From assembly GCF_026072635.1 (NCBI RefSeq), contig NZ_AP023081.1, positions 5,080,501 through 5,144,500 on the forward strand: 64,000 bases of DNA. Direction: 5' to 3'. The notes beneath the pieces were generated by a model, which was given only the letters and a program-made list of their open reading frames with translations, did not search any database and had not been told where the DNA came from. Of the stretch, positions 33,517 through 42,041 are shown piece by piece. How positions within the stretch are numbered: the stretch's first letter is position 1; the number at the start of each line of letters is the position of its first letter. Position numbers and translations under genes: made by a program. The stretch is from Pseudomonas solani (GTDB taxonomy: Bacteria; Pseudomonadota; Gammaproteobacteria; Pseudomonadales; Pseudomonadaceae).

Positions 33517-34458
33517 TCAGGCGCCGCAGTCGTTCTGCAGGGTGGCCTGGGTGATGTTGCTGTCCGCCGGCACACTGCGGGTCAGCCAGACGTTGCCGCC
33601 GATGACCGAGCCCCTGCCGATGGTGATGCGGCCGAGGATGGTGGCACCGGCGTAGATCACCACGTCGTCTTCGACGATGGGGTGGCGCGGCTGGCCTTTC
33701 TGCAGGTTGCCCGAGTCGTCCGAGGGGAAGCGCTTGGCGCCCAGGGTCACCGCCTGGTAGATGCGCACGCGCTCGCCGATGATCGCCGTCTCGCCGATCA
33801 CCACGCCCGTGCCGTGGTCGATGAAGAAGCTCCGGCCGATGGTGGCGCCGGGGTGGATGTCGATGCCGGTGGCCGAGTGGGCGATCTCGGCGATGATGCG
33901 CGCCAGCAGCGGCAGGCCGTTGCGGTAGAAGTAGTGGGCCAGGCGGTGGTGGATCACCGCGTGCACGCCCGGGTAGCAGAGCAGCACTTCATCGACGCTG
34001 CGTGCCGCCGGGTCGCCCTGGTAGGCGGCCAGCACGTCGGTATCCAGCAGCACGCGCAGCTCCGGCAGGGCGGCGGCGAAGCCTTTCACCACGCGGATCG
34101 CCTGGCATTCGCTGTCGCCGTCTTCGGCGCTGCCGTTGCGGGCGGCGTAACCGAGTTCGCGGCGCACTTCGATGACCAGGGCATTGAGCGCCGTGTCCAG
34201 GGTGTGGCCGACGTAGAAGTCTTCGCTCTCTTCGCGCAGGTCGGTGGGGCCGAGGCGCATGGGGAAGAGCGCGCCGCTGATGGCTTCGATGATCTGGCCG
34301 ACGGCGGTGCGTGAGGGCAGCTCGCGGCCGCCGCGATCCTGGGTGCGGCCATTGCGGCTGCGCCATTCGGCGCGGGCGGCGCGCAGTTCGGTGACGATCT
34401 GCTCCAGCTGCCAGTTGACCGGGGGGCAGCCGCTGGGGCCGGAAGTGAACTTGTTCAT
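33517..34458 (-). CDS. epsC: Serine O-acetyltransferase, EpsC type
   Basis: Makes O-acetylserine for cysteine synthesis. 313 residues: an N-terminal helical part longer than in CysE, then DEVLLCYPGVHAVIHHRLAHYFY (catalytic His-rich entry), and a left-handed beta helix of hexapeptide repeats (IDIHPGATIGRSFFIDHGTGVVIGE, VRIYQAVTLGAKRFP, HPIVEDDVVIYAGATILG). The HGTGVVIGE motif contains the catalytic His. It ends near SNITQATLQNDCGA. Monocistronic; divergence from other sulfur genes gives no clue to regulation. Confidence 0.93.
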   Translation of the reverse strand: MNKFTSGPSGCPPVNWQLEQIVTELRAARAEWRSRNGRTQDRGGRELPSRTAVGQIIEAISGALFPMRLGPTDLREESEDFYVGHTLDTALNALVIEVRRELGYAARNGSAEDGDSECQAIRVVKGFAAALPELRVLLDTDVLAAYQGDPAARSVDEVLLCYPGVHAVIHHRLAHYFYRNGLPLLARIIAEIAHSATGIDIHPGATIGRSFFIDHGTGVVIGETAIIGERVRIYQAVTLGAKRFPSDDSGNLQKGQPRHPIVEDDVVIYAGATILGRITIGRGSVIGGNVWLTRSVPADSNITQATLQNDCGA

Positions 34459-34537
34459 GGAGGGTCCTGTTGATGCGCAAGGCTGGCGATAGCCTTGCGC
34501 AGGAGTGCGCTTCTCGGCAAGCAGATTCGCAGCGCGA

Positions 34538-35425
34538 TCAATCGGCGGGGATCAGCCCTTCGGCTTCCTTGCGGCTCTTCATGCTGGCGGTGGTGCCCAC
34601 CGAGGCGAGGATGATCGCGCCGATGGCCAGCCATTGCAGCAGCGACAGGCGCTCGCCGAGGAACAGCAGCCCGGAAAGCGCGCCCAGGGCCGGCTCGATG
34701 CTCATCAGGGTGCCGAAGGTGCGCGCGGGCATGCGCGTCAGGGCGTACATCTCCAGGGTGTAGGGGATGGCGGTGGAGAGCAGCGCCACGCCCAGGGCGA
34801 CGGGCAGCAGGCTGAGGTTGAGCAGGTCGGTGCCGGCATGGGCGATGCCGAAGGGCGAGATGACCAGCGCCGCGACCAGGACGCCGAGGCTGGCACTCTG
34901 CATGCCGTGATCGGCACCGGCGCGCTGGCCGAAGATGATGTACAGCGCCCAGCAGACCCCGGCACCCAGGGCGTAGGCGGCGCCCACCAGGTCGAGATGG
35001 GCGGCGCTTTCGCCGATGGGCAGGAGCAGCAGCAGGCCGGCCACCGCAAGGGCGATCCAGAGAAAGTCCAGCGCCCGGCGCGAGGAGAACACCGCCACCG
35101 CCAGCGGGCCGGTGAATTCCAGGGCCACGGCGATGCCCAGGGGCACGGTGCGCAGGGACATGTAGAACAGCAGGTTCATGAAGCCCAGGGCGAGGCCATA
35201 GAGCAGCACGGTGCCCAGGGCGCCGGTGTTGATGCGGGTGCGCCAGGGGCGCAGCACCAGCAGCAGGAAGATGGCGGCGAGGATCAGGCGCAGGGTGGTG
35301 GTGCCCTGGGCGCCGATCACCGGGAACAGGCTCTTGGCCAGGGAGGCGCCGCTCTGCACCGAGATCATGGCGACTATCAGGATGCCGACGGGCAGCAGCG
35401 TCGAAGCGAGGTTGCGGGAGTTCAT
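34538..35425 (-). CDS. rhtA: EamA/DMT family transporter, RhtA-like exporter
   Basis: 295 residues with ten predicted membrane helices in two EamA halves (ALEFTGPLAVAVFSSRRALDF in the first, SIEPALGALSGLLFLGERLSLLQWLAIGAIILASVG in the second). Close in length and pattern to RhtA/YbiF threonine-homoserine exporters. It is transcribed divergently from an XRE-cupin regulator gene, a common arrangement for EamA exporters and their local regulator. Substrate is inferred only from family. Confidence 0.85.
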   Translation of the reverse strand: MNSRNLASTLLPVGILIVAMISVQSGASLAKSLFPVIGAQGTTTLRLILAAIFLLLVLRPWRTRINTGALGTVLLYGLALGFMNLLFYMSLRTVPLGIAVALEFTGPLAVAVFSSRRALDFLWIALAVAGLLLLLPIGESAAHLDLVGAAYALGAGVCWALYIIFGQRAGADHGMQSASLGVLVAALVISPFGIAHAGTDLLNLSLLPVALGVALLSTAIPYTLEMYALTRMPARTFGTLMSIEPALGALSGLLFLGERLSLLQWLAIGAIILASVGTTASMKSRKEAEGLIPAD

Positions 35426-35531
35426 GCAGGGTCCGGATCAGGCAGTTACGGGGGGGCGAAGCTTGTTCTGGTTCGTTGTGTGCAACATAATGCGCAAAAA
35501 ACAGCGTGTGAGCAATATATTGCCCAATTCT

Positions 35532-36091
35532 ATGGCCCATCCCGTGGACAGACCCAACGTACTCGAACACGTCTCCGACAACGTGCGGCGGCTGCGCAAG
35601 GCGCTTGGCCTGAGCCAGGACGCCCTTGCCACGGCTTCAGGTGTGAGCCGGCGGATGATCGTCGGCATCGAGGGGGCGATGTGAACGTCAGCCTGGCCAC
35701 CCTGGACCGCATCGCCGAGGCGCTGGGCGTGCTGTTTCCCGACCTGGTGCAGGCGCCGAGCCGGCCCGACCGCTCGCGTATCGAGGCGGTGGCCTGGGTC
35801 GGCAAGGACCCACGCAGCCGCGCCACCCTGCTGGCCAGTGCGCCGGCGCGGCGCGAAGTCGAACTCTGGGCCTGGTCGCTGGAACCGGGGGAGCGCTATG
35901 TGTCGGAGGCCGATGCCGAAGGCTGGCGGGAGATGGTCTACGTCACCGAAGGCGAGCTGACCCTGGAGCTGCCGGAAGGCGAGGTGCGCATTGGCGCGGG
36001 GGACTTCCACGTCTTCGCCAGCAGCCAGCCCTATGGCTACGCCAACCGTGGCGAAGTCGCGGTGCGCTATATCCGCAACGTGGTGAGCTGA
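35532..36091 (+). pseudogene. XRE-family regulator with cupin domain, disrupted by a one-base frameshift
   Basis: The ATG at 35532 opens MAHPVDRPNVLEHVSDNVRR and a helix-turn-helix (LGLSQDALATASGVSRRMIVGIEG), but the frame then stops at 35684. The next frame continues the same domain (DVNVSLATLDRIAEALGVLF) into a cupin (GWREMVYVTEGELTLELPEGEVRIGAGDFHVFASSQPYGYANRG) to 36091. Adding one G to the five-G run at 35672-35676 restores a continuous protein of about 186 residues. Either a real mutation, or a sequencing error in the homopolymer. It would regulate the divergent RhtA-like exporter. Confidence 0.88.
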
Positions 36092-36095
36092 GGCT

Positions 36096-36425
36096 TCAGG
36101 CGCGGTCGATGCCGTCGTCGTTGGCGGCGTCGCCCGCTTCTTCTTCGCCCTCGTCGTCGTCGTCGTTGCTGCCGCTGAAGGCTTCCATGCACACCAGGCT
36201 GTGAACCCCCTGGTCGTCATGGAGGGTCCAGGTGCCCTTGGCTGCGTCGAACTGAGCTGCCTGCACCTGCTCGGCGCTGAAGTTCCAGCGGCGCTGGGTG
36301 CGGCCGTCGACGCATTCGATCAGCAGGGCGCCGGCGTCGAGCTCGAACTGCCAGGCGTGCAGGCCGTCGATTTCCAGCATGTCGCTGTTGGCCAGGCGGT
36401 CGAGAAGGGTGGTTTCGTTGCTCAT
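36096..36425 (-). CDS. Small acidic hypothetical protein (possibly DUF5629)
   Basis: 109 residues. The body (SDMLEIDGLHAWQFELDAG, DGRTQRRWNFSAEQVQAAQFD) resembles small Pseudomonas proteins that I tentatively place in DUF5629. The last 25 residues are a highly acidic tail (SNDDDDEGEEEAGDAANDD). No signal or membrane segment. It converges with the XRE-cupin gene with only four bases between. Confidence 0.7.
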   Translation of the reverse strand: MSNETTLLDRLANSDMLEIDGLHAWQFELDAGALLIECVDGRTQRRWNFSAEQVQAAQFDAAKGTWTLHDDQGVHSLVCMEAFSGSNDDDDEGEEEAGDAANDDGIDRA

Positions 36426-36487
36426 GGGCTGGGGCTCCCGGGGTGAATGGCCGGCGATGATAGTGCAGCGCCGGCCCGGGTGCGAAC

Positions 36488-37483
36488 TCAGCGGGCCTTC
36501 AGGCCTTCCAGCAGCGCCTTGTGGAACACCTCCGGCGCCTGGATCTGCGGCGAGTGGCCGAGGTCGGCGAAAGTGACCAGGCGGGCGTCAGGGATGCGTT
36601 CGGCGGCCTGCTGGCCGAGCACCGTGTAGTTGCCCAACTGGCCGCGCAACGCTTCGGGCGCAGCGTCCTTGCCCGGTGCGGTGTTGTCGGTCTGGCCGAT
36701 GAGCAGCAGCACCGGCATCTGCAGTTTGTCGAACTCGTGCACCACCGGCTGGGTGTAGATCATGTCGTAGGTCAGCGCCGAGTCCCAGGCCACCGCCTCA
36801 CGCCCCTTGCCGCGGTACATGCCGGCCTGCATCTCCACCCACTTGTCGAACTCCGGCCGCCACTGGCCCGCGTAGTAGGTGCTCTTCTGGTAATTGCGGA
36901 TGGCCTCGCTGCTGGTCTTCAGCTCGCGCTGGTACCACGCGTCGATGCTGCGCCAGGGCACGCCCTTGGCCTTCCAGTCCTCCAGGCCTATGGGATTCAC
37001 CAGCACCAACTGCTCCACCTGCTGCGGGTACTGCAGCGCGTAGCGGCTGGCGAGCATGCCGCCCATGGAATGGCCCATCAGCGTGACCTTCTCCAGCTTC
37101 AGGCTCGCCAGCAGGGCGTGGGTGTTGGCCGCCAGCTGCTGGAAGCTGAACTGGTAGCGCTGCGGCTTGCTGGATTTGCAGAAGCCCACCTGGTCCGGCA
37201 CCACCACGCGGTAGCCGGCCTGGGTCAGCGCCTGGATGCTGCCCTCCCAGGTGGCGCCGCAGAAGTTCTTGCCGTGCAGCAGCACCAGGGTGTGGCCGTT
37301 GGGCGTGCTGGGCTGGACGTCCATATAGGCCATCTGCAGTTTCTCGCCCTGGGAGTCGAAGGCGAAGCGCTTGACCGGGTGCGGGTAGTCGAAGCCTTCC
37401 AGCTCGGGGCCGTAGGCGGGCGGCTCGGCGGCCAGGGCGGGGAGGGCGAGGCTCAGCAAGAGTGCGGCGCAGGCGGTGCGCAT
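36488..37483 (-). CDS. Exported alpha/beta hydrolase
   Basis: 331 residues with a Sec signal (MRTACAALLLSLALPALAAE). The alpha/beta-hydrolase core shows the oxyanion strand LVLLHGKNFCGATWE, nucleophile elbow GHSMGG, the acid region LLIGQTDNTAPGKDAAP and the terminal His in LGHSPQIQAPEVF. Periplasmic serine hydrolase, perhaps an esterase; substrate unknown. ATG at 37483 follows AAGGAGCCCGACC. Confidence 0.88.
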   Translation of the reverse strand: MRTACAALLLSLALPALAAEPPAYGPELEGFDYPHPVKRFAFDSQGEKLQMAYMDVQPSTPNGHTLVLLHGKNFCGATWEGSIQALTQAGYRVVVPDQVGFCKSSKPQRYQFSFQQLAANTHALLASLKLEKVTLMGHSMGGMLASRYALQYPQQVEQLVLVNPIGLEDWKAKGVPWRSIDAWYQRELKTSSEAIRNYQKSTYYAGQWRPEFDKWVEMQAGMYRGKGREAVAWDSALTYDMIYTQPVVHEFDKLQMPVLLLIGQTDNTAPGKDAAPEALRGQLGNYTVLGQQAAERIPDARLVTFADLGHSPQIQAPEVFHKALLEGLKAR

Positions 37484-37586
37484 GGTCGGGCTCCTTGGTT
37501 CCGGGTGGGGATGGGCAAGGGTTTTGCCAGACAACGGCGCGCGGCGACAGGAAAAATCGGCGCCGCGCTGTAACCGTTCTTTTCGG

Positions 37587-37910
37587 TCAGGGTTTGCGGG
37601 CGTCGATCAGGTTGTCGGCCTCGCTGATGAAGGCCTTGCCGGTCTTGCGCTGGTACAGGCACAGCTCGCGACCGGCGCGGTTCTTCATGTGTGCCTGGGG
37701 GTAGCGGCCGCTGAGGGTCAGGGCGGTGATGCCCAGGCGGTCGTCGAAGAGCACCGGTTGGCCGGCTGCCTTCACTTCTTTCAGGCCGCTGAGTTTGGTG
37801 CAGGCGGCGAGCATGCGCTTGTCCTGTTCCTGCCAGGCTTCGGGCGGGGAGGCCTGGGCGCTGGCGGCGCAGAGCAGCAGGGTGGCGAGCAGGCAGTGGC
37901 GACTCTTCAA
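37587..37910 (-). CDS. Small periplasmic hypothetical protein
   Basis: 107 residues with a cleavable signal (MKSRHCLLATLLLCAASAQA). The mature part has two cysteines (AACTKLSG and RELCLYQRK) that could form a disulfide, plus RYPQAHMKNRAG. I do not recognise the family. Likely monocistronic; the next gene on the same strand is 86 bases upstream. Confidence 0.7.
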   Translation of the reverse strand: MKSRHCLLATLLLCAASAQASPPEAWQEQDKRMLAACTKLSGLKEVKAAGQPVLFDDRLGITALTLSGRYPQAHMKNRAGRELCLYQRKTGKAFISEADNLIDARKP

Positions 37911-37996
37911 GGGGCTTCTCCGCGGTGGGTGTCAGCAGCGTAGACCGCGCGCCTGGCCGTTTGTTGTGGTGGCTGGCCTTGCGCGCGGGGCTTCCG

Positions 37997-38542
37997 TCAG
38001 CGTTCGCCGTTGCCGGTGGCCATGCTGGCAAGCACGCCATCGCGGCGGATCAGCCCGTGGAACAGCGCCGCGCCCAGGTGCAGCAGCACGGTGGCGAACA
38101 GCAAGTAGCCGAGCCAGTGGTGGGCCTGGCGCAGCACGGCATAAAGCGCGGCGTCATGGGGGGCGATCGCCGGCAGTTGCAGCCAGCCCAGCAGCACCAC
38201 CGGGTAGCCGCCGGCCGCGAGCATCGCCCAGCCCACCAGCGGCATCGCCAGCATCAGTGCATAGAGCAGCAGGTGCGAGAGGTGGGCGAGCCTGTGCTGC
38301 CAGCCTGGCAGGTCAGCGGGCAGCGCGGGTGGTGGGCGACGCAGGCGCACGGCGATGCGCAGCAGCACCAGGGCCAGCAGGACGATGCCCAGCGGCTTGT
38401 GCAATTCCACCAGCCAGGTGTGGCGGGTGGACAGGGTGACCACCATGCCGACGCCTATGAACAGCATGGCGAGGATGAGCAGCGCCATGGACCAGTGCAG
38501 CAGGCGGGCGAGGGGGCTGAACCCTTGGATGTGGCGGCTCAT
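37997..38542 (-). CDS. Cytochrome b561 family protein
   Basis: Inner-membrane di-haem b protein of 181 residues with four helices. Haem-ligand histidines are in LARLLHWSMALL, WLVELHKPLGIVLL, LAHLSHLLLYALML and LRQAHHWLGYLLFATVLLHLGAALFHGL. It likely passes quinol electrons to the periplasm. Its ATG overlaps the stop of the catalase-like gene (ATGA); the pair probably works together as an electron donor and peroxidase. Confidence 0.92.
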   Translation of the reverse strand: MSRHIQGFSPLARLLHWSMALLILAMLFIGVGMVVTLSTRHTWLVELHKPLGIVLLALVLLRIAVRLRRPPPALPADLPGWQHRLAHLSHLLLYALMLAMPLVGWAMLAAGGYPVVLLGWLQLPAIAPHDAALYAVLRQAHHWLGYLLFATVLLHLGAALFHGLIRRDGVLASMATGNGER

Positions 38543-39597
38543 GGGTGGGCTCCTATCGGGGCGCTGGGAACCCCTTCGCGGGTGCGGCGGTTGAAGGACA
38601 CGGCGTAGGCCGCCGAGCGCGCGGCGAGGATCGGGTCGGCGGAGGGCTCGATGCCGTCGGGGAGGATCAGCGGGTCGAAGTTGAGGTCGCGGCAGGCGCC
38701 CTGGTCCTCGGGCTGGGCCTGGTCGAGTACCAGGGTGCCGGCGTCGATGCGCTGGCGCGAGGCGGGCCAGGGGCTGGATGGGTCGTCGCTGGGGTCGCCG
38801 GCCTCGGCCAGGGTCAGCACCAGGTGCCAGCGCAGCGGCCCCCGTTGCAGGCGCTGGAACAGGTCGTGGGCAAGGAAGTCCTTGTCGTCCGCCTCGCCGG
38901 CCAGCGGCTGGTAGGGCGTCTCCGGCTCCATGGCCCAGCGCACGTAGCGACCCTTGCCGTCGCCGTCCACCAGGCGGAAGGCGTTGATGCTGTTATAGGT
39001 GGCGTTGGCGAAGCTGTTGGAGGGCTTGTTGTCCTTGGCCCACTGGCGGAAGGCGGCGCTTTCCGGGTGGGCGGCGAAGAAGGCCTGCAGGCGCGCCGGG
39101 TCCGGCTTGCCGGTGGCCGGATCGGGTTTGGAGGCCAGCACCTGCTCGAAGAAGCCCTCGATGGTGGACACCGGCAGCACCGGTGGTGTGTTCATGCCGG
39201 TGCGCCATTCCTGGCCGCTGGCCGTGCGCAGCTGCAGCGCCAGGCTGCGCACCGGCACGCTGGCATCGGGCGCGTAGGGGTTGCTGCCGCCGATGGCCAG
39301 GCGGCCGATCACCGGCACCTCGCCGGCGGCGAACACCTCGGCCCGGGATAGCCCGGCGGCGGCGCCGTTGCTGAGGAACTGGCCGCTGACGCAGAGGCCC
39401 TTCGCGTGGTTCTTGCGGTAGCCGGGGTAGCTGCCGGCGTTGGCCTCGAAGGTGTCGATGATGCGTTGCGGCGTCAGCCGGTCGGGCCCTATCCAGCCGC
39501 CGGCATAGGCGAAGGTGCCGGCCAGCGCGGCCAGGCCGAGGCCTATCAGCGCCAGGCGGCCCAGGGTCTGGGAAGGGGAAAGCGGGGGTCGGCTCAT
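38539..39597 (-). CDS. srpA: SrpA-type catalase-related peroxidase
   Basis: 352 residues: an N-terminal membrane or signal segment (LGRLALIGLGLAALAGTFAYAGG) and a mini-catalase domain. The distal His is in RKNHAKGLCVSGQF, the SNP motif in IGGSNPYAPD, and the proximal haem Tyr in ARSAAYAVSFNRR. Expected in the periplasm, anchored or exported, as a haem peroxidase. ATG at 39597 has GGAG seven bases upstream. Transcribed from the minus-strand ECF-like promoter at 39640-39664. Confidence 0.92.
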   Translation of the reverse strand: MSRPPLSPSQTLGRLALIGLGLAALAGTFAYAGGWIGPDRLTPQRIIDTFEANAGSYPGYRKNHAKGLCVSGQFLSNGAAAGLSRAEVFAAGEVPVIGRLAIGGSNPYAPDASVPVRSLALQLRTASGQEWRTGMNTPPVLPVSTIEGFFEQVLASKPDPATGKPDPARLQAFFAAHPESAAFRQWAKDNKPSNSFANATYNSINAFRLVDGDGKGRYVRWAMEPETPYQPLAGEADDKDFLAHDLFQRLQRGPLRWHLVLTLAEAGDPSDDPSSPWPASRQRIDAGTLVLDQAQPEDQGACRDLNFDPLILPDGIEPSADPILAARSAAYAVSFNRRTREGVPSAPIGAHP

Positions 39598-39639
39598 TGG
39601 CAGCTCCATGGGCTTGCGATCATGTCGTCGAGCCCGTGG

Positions 39640-39664
39640 GACGAACCAGTTGCAGATTTATTCC
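39640..39664 (-). promoter_or_regulatory. ECF-type promoter for the catalase/cytochrome b561 operon
   Basis: On the minus strand the sequence reads GGAATAA, 14 bases, CGTC, ending 43 bases before the srpA ATG. The GGAAT-type -35 and CGTC-type -10 fit group ECF sigma promoters. An element with the same two boxes and spacing occurs on the plus strand before the sigma gene itself. Confidence 0.7.
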
Positions 39665-39672
39665 CGGCCCCT

Positions 39673-39697
39673 GGAATAAAGTTGCTGCCTGAGCGTC
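39673..39697 (+). promoter_or_regulatory. ECF-type promoter for the sigma/anti-sigma operon
   Basis: GGAATAA, 14 bases, CGTC, 40 bases upstream of the sigma factor ATG. Identical boxes and identical spacing to the opposite-strand element at 39640-39664, implying autoregulation and co-regulation of both operons by the encoded sigma factor. Confidence 0.72.
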
Positions 39698-39736
39698 TTC
39701 CTCGTACTGGAACCACGACGAGCACCGCACGACCCC

Positions 39737-40246
39737 ATGCACGACATCGATGACGACGAACTTCGCGAGCTGCTGCAGCGCCTGCGCCGCTTCGCCCTGT
39801 GGCTGACGCGCAACCCCGCCAGTGCCGACGACCTGGTGCAGGCGACCCTGGAGCGCGCCCTGGATGGTCGCGCCGGGCCGCGCACTGATGGCAGCCTGCG
39901 TGCCTGGCTGTTCGCGATCCTCTACCGCAAATTTCTCGATGGGCAGCGGCGTGCCCGGCGTTACGCACGCATCCTCGAGTTCTTCGGTGCGGCACCGGCC
40001 GAGACGGCCTCCACCGAGGAGCTGGTAATGGCGCAATCCACGCTGGAGGCCTTCGCCCGGCTGCCCGCCGAGCAGCGCGCGCTGCTGGTGCTGGTGAGCG
40101 TCGAGGGCCTGAGCTACAAGGAGGCCGCCGTGGCCCTGGACGTGCCCATCGGCACCGTGATGTCCCGCCTGTCCCGGGCGCGCAAGGCGCTGCGCGAGCT
40201 TGCCGAGGGCGAAATCGCCAATCCCCCGTTACGGATACTCAAATGA
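39737..40246 (+). CDS. ECF RNA polymerase sigma factor
   Basis: 169 residues with the two ECF regions: region 2 (about 10-75; LWLTRNPASADDLVQATLERAL, SLRAWLFAILYRKFLDGQRR) and region 4 (about 105-160; LPAEQRALLVLVSVEGLSYKEAAVALDVPIGTVMSRLSRARKAL). The stop overlaps the anti-sigma gene by four bases. RBS is weak. Promoter with matching boxes lies upstream, and a second faces srpA, so it should respond to a signal that calls for a periplasmic peroxidase. Confidence 0.95.
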   Translation: MHDIDDDELRELLQRLRRFALWLTRNPASADDLVQATLERALDGRAGPRTDGSLRAWLFAILYRKFLDGQRRARRYARILEFFGAAPAETASTEELVMAQSTLEAFARLPAEQRALLVLVSVEGLSYKEAAVALDVPIGTVMSRLSRARKALRELAEGEIANPPLRILK

Positions 40247-40995
40247 ACCGCTTCGAACCCAGCGAGAACGACCTGCACGCCTACCTCGATGGCCAACTGG
40301 ATGCCGCGCAGCGGGCCCAGGTGGAGGCCTGGCTGGCGGCCAACCCCGACCAGGCGGCGCGGGTCGACGCCTGGCGCCGCGACATGCAGCAGCTGCGCGC
40401 GGGCCTGGCCAACCTGGAGCTGCGCACCACCAACCCGCAGCTGGACCCGCTGGCGATCCGCCGCTCCCTGCGTGCGCGTCGCCGCCAGCGTCTGGCCACG
40501 GCCGCGGCACTGGTGCTGGCCCTGGGCTTCGGCGGCCTGGGCGGCTGGCAGGCCCGCGACCGCTCGCTGCTGGCGGAGAACCCGCCGATGCAGGACGCCC
40601 TGGAAGCCCACCGCCTGTTCGCCACCGGCCACGCCGGGGTGGTCGACGTCGCCGCCCGTGAACCGGGGCAGCTGCAGGCCTGGCTGGACCAGCGCTTCAG
40701 CCATGCCTCGCGCATTCCCGATCTTGCCCCCTATGGCTTCCATCCCGTGGGCGGCCGCTTGCTGACCAACGAGCAGGGCGTTGCGGCGCTTCTGTTATTC
40801 GAGGATGTGGGCGGGCAGCGCATCAGCCTGTACCTGCGCTCGCCGGGCTCGCTCTATGCTGAGATGCCCGCCGGTAACCGCCGTGATGGCGAGCTGGAAG
40901 CGCGATACTGGTCACGCGGTGGCTACAACTACGCCCTCGTCGCACCCAGCGACGACCCTCGCGGCGAAGTGGTGCAGCGGGCGTTCTCGTTGTAA
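40243..40995 (+). CDS. Transmembrane anti-sigma factor
   Basis: 250 residues: a cytoplasmic N-terminal helical domain with the anti-sigma start LHAYLDGQLDAAQRAQVEAWL, one membrane helix at about 85-104 (LATAAALVLALGFGGLGGW), and a periplasmic domain (105-250) with GFHPVGGRLL and YNYALVAPSDD. The cytoplasmic part has no HxxxCxxC zinc motif. Coupled to the sigma gene. It presumably releases the sigma factor on a periplasmic signal. Confidence 0.9.
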   Translation: MNRFEPSENDLHAYLDGQLDAAQRAQVEAWLAANPDQAARVDAWRRDMQQLRAGLANLELRTTNPQLDPLAIRRSLRARRRQRLATAAALVLALGFGGLGGWQARDRSLLAENPPMQDALEAHRLFATGHAGVVDVAAREPGQLQAWLDQRFSHASRIPDLAPYGFHPVGGRLLTNEQGVAALLLFEDVGGQRISLYLRSPGSLYAEMPAGNRRDGELEARYWSRGGYNYALVAPSDDPRGEVVQRAFSL

Positions 40996-41254
40996 GCCGG
41001 ACACCGTAGGTTGGCGCCGAGCGCAGCGAGGCCCAACACAGCCATGTCCGGTCTCGCGGCGGGCTCTCCCCGTGGGAGTGGCTTCAGCCGCGAAAGACCT
41101 TCCGCAGGCACAGGGTTGCGCGTGGCCGGGTATTCCATCGCGAATGAATTCGCTCCCACGAGGTGGGTTGCGGTGCTGGCTGCAAGATCGCCTGGTGGAT
41201 GAAAAGAGCGTCATCCACCCTACGGATGTGCGGATGTGCGGATGTGCGGATGTG
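40996..41254. repeat. Cluster of REP-type repeats and an 8-bp tandem repeat
   Basis: Distinct Pseudomonas intergenic repeats lie side by side: a GTAGGTTGGCGCCGAGCGCA unit at 41006-41038; a GTGGGAGTGGCTTCAGCCGC unit at 41072-41096; a REP with palindrome GCGAATGAATTCGC at 41140-41153; an inverted repeat with arms GGTGGATGA/TCATCCACC at 41194-41219; and four copies of CGGATGTG at 41223-41254. No gene in the 310 bases between the anti-sigma factor and the FMN reductase. Confidence 0.8.
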
Positions 41255-41305
41255 CGGGGGAAGCGGGTATGGGGAACCCCGCGCCAGGCGGCGCGGGGCG
41301 GGGCA

Positions 41306-41902
41306 TTACATGCCGTTGGCGAAGGCCGGGATGCTCATGTCGATGGTTTCGCGAACGGGCTTCAGCGCGGTGGCGTACTTGGCCAGGATGTCCAGGTCGT
41401 AGTCCATGCGCGCGCGGATGCGCTGGTCGTCTTCGCCGACCACTTCGGCGCCGTTGAGCACCTTCTCCACGCCGCGCACGATCAGGTGCTCGGGCAGGTA
41501 GCAAAGGCGGCAGTTCTTGTAGCTGGAGGCGCGCAGCTCGCTGATCGGGTAGCCGCCGCCGATGCCGGAGGAGATGCCCACCAGCAGGCCCGGCTTGTGG
41601 GCCAGTTCCGCCTTGCTGGCGTAGATGAAGAAGTTCTTGATCGCCGGGCAGGCCATGCCGTTCCACTCGGGGGCGATGACGATCACCGCGTCGGCGGCCT
41701 TCAGCTGCTGCTGGAAGCCGGCCCAGGGGCCGGTGTCTTCGGCCGGCCACAGGGGCAGCGGCTGGGCGCCCAGGTCGATGACGCTGGTGTGGGCTTCGTT
41801 GGCCAGTTGCAGCTCCACCAGGCGTTGGCGGATGAAGCGGGCGACCTTGCCGGACTGGCTGTTGGCACGGCTGGAGCCGGCGACGATGGCGTAGTTGAGC
41901 AT
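41306..41902 (-). CDS. NADPH-dependent FMN reductase family protein
   Basis: 198-residue flavodoxin-like protein. IVAGSSRANSQSGKVARFI is the phosphate-binding loop of the NADPH-dependent FMN reductase family, APEWNGMACPAIKNFFIYAS the flavin-site segment, and GISSGIGGGYPISELR the third flavin loop. Probably reduces flavins, quinones or chromate-like acceptors. ATG at 41902 with AAAGGAAACC upstream; the longer in-frame start has no support. Confidence 0.88.
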   Translation of the reverse strand: MLNYAIVAGSSRANSQSGKVARFIRQRLVELQLANEAHTSVIDLGAQPLPLWPAEDTGPWAGFQQQLKAADAVIVIAPEWNGMACPAIKNFFIYASKAELAHKPGLLVGISSGIGGGYPISELRASSYKNCRLCYLPEHLIVRGVEKVLNGAEVVGEDDQRIRARMDYDLDILAKYATALKPVRETIDMSIPAFANGM

Positions 41903-42041
41903 CTCGGGTTTCCTTTCTGAGGGATGGCGCAGGCTAGCTGGCAGCGCAGCGGCGGACAAGCACCGGCGCGTCAGCGCGGCGGGCAAATGGTGACAGGGGC
42001 GGTGCTCGCCAGGAACCGCGAACGCGGCCCCTGGCACGGCG

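Noticed and set aside
41223..41254. CGGATGTG tandem copies considered as a CRISPR-like or iteron array
   Set aside because: Units are directly adjacent, only 8 bases, without spacers and without a replication gene; simple tandem repeat.
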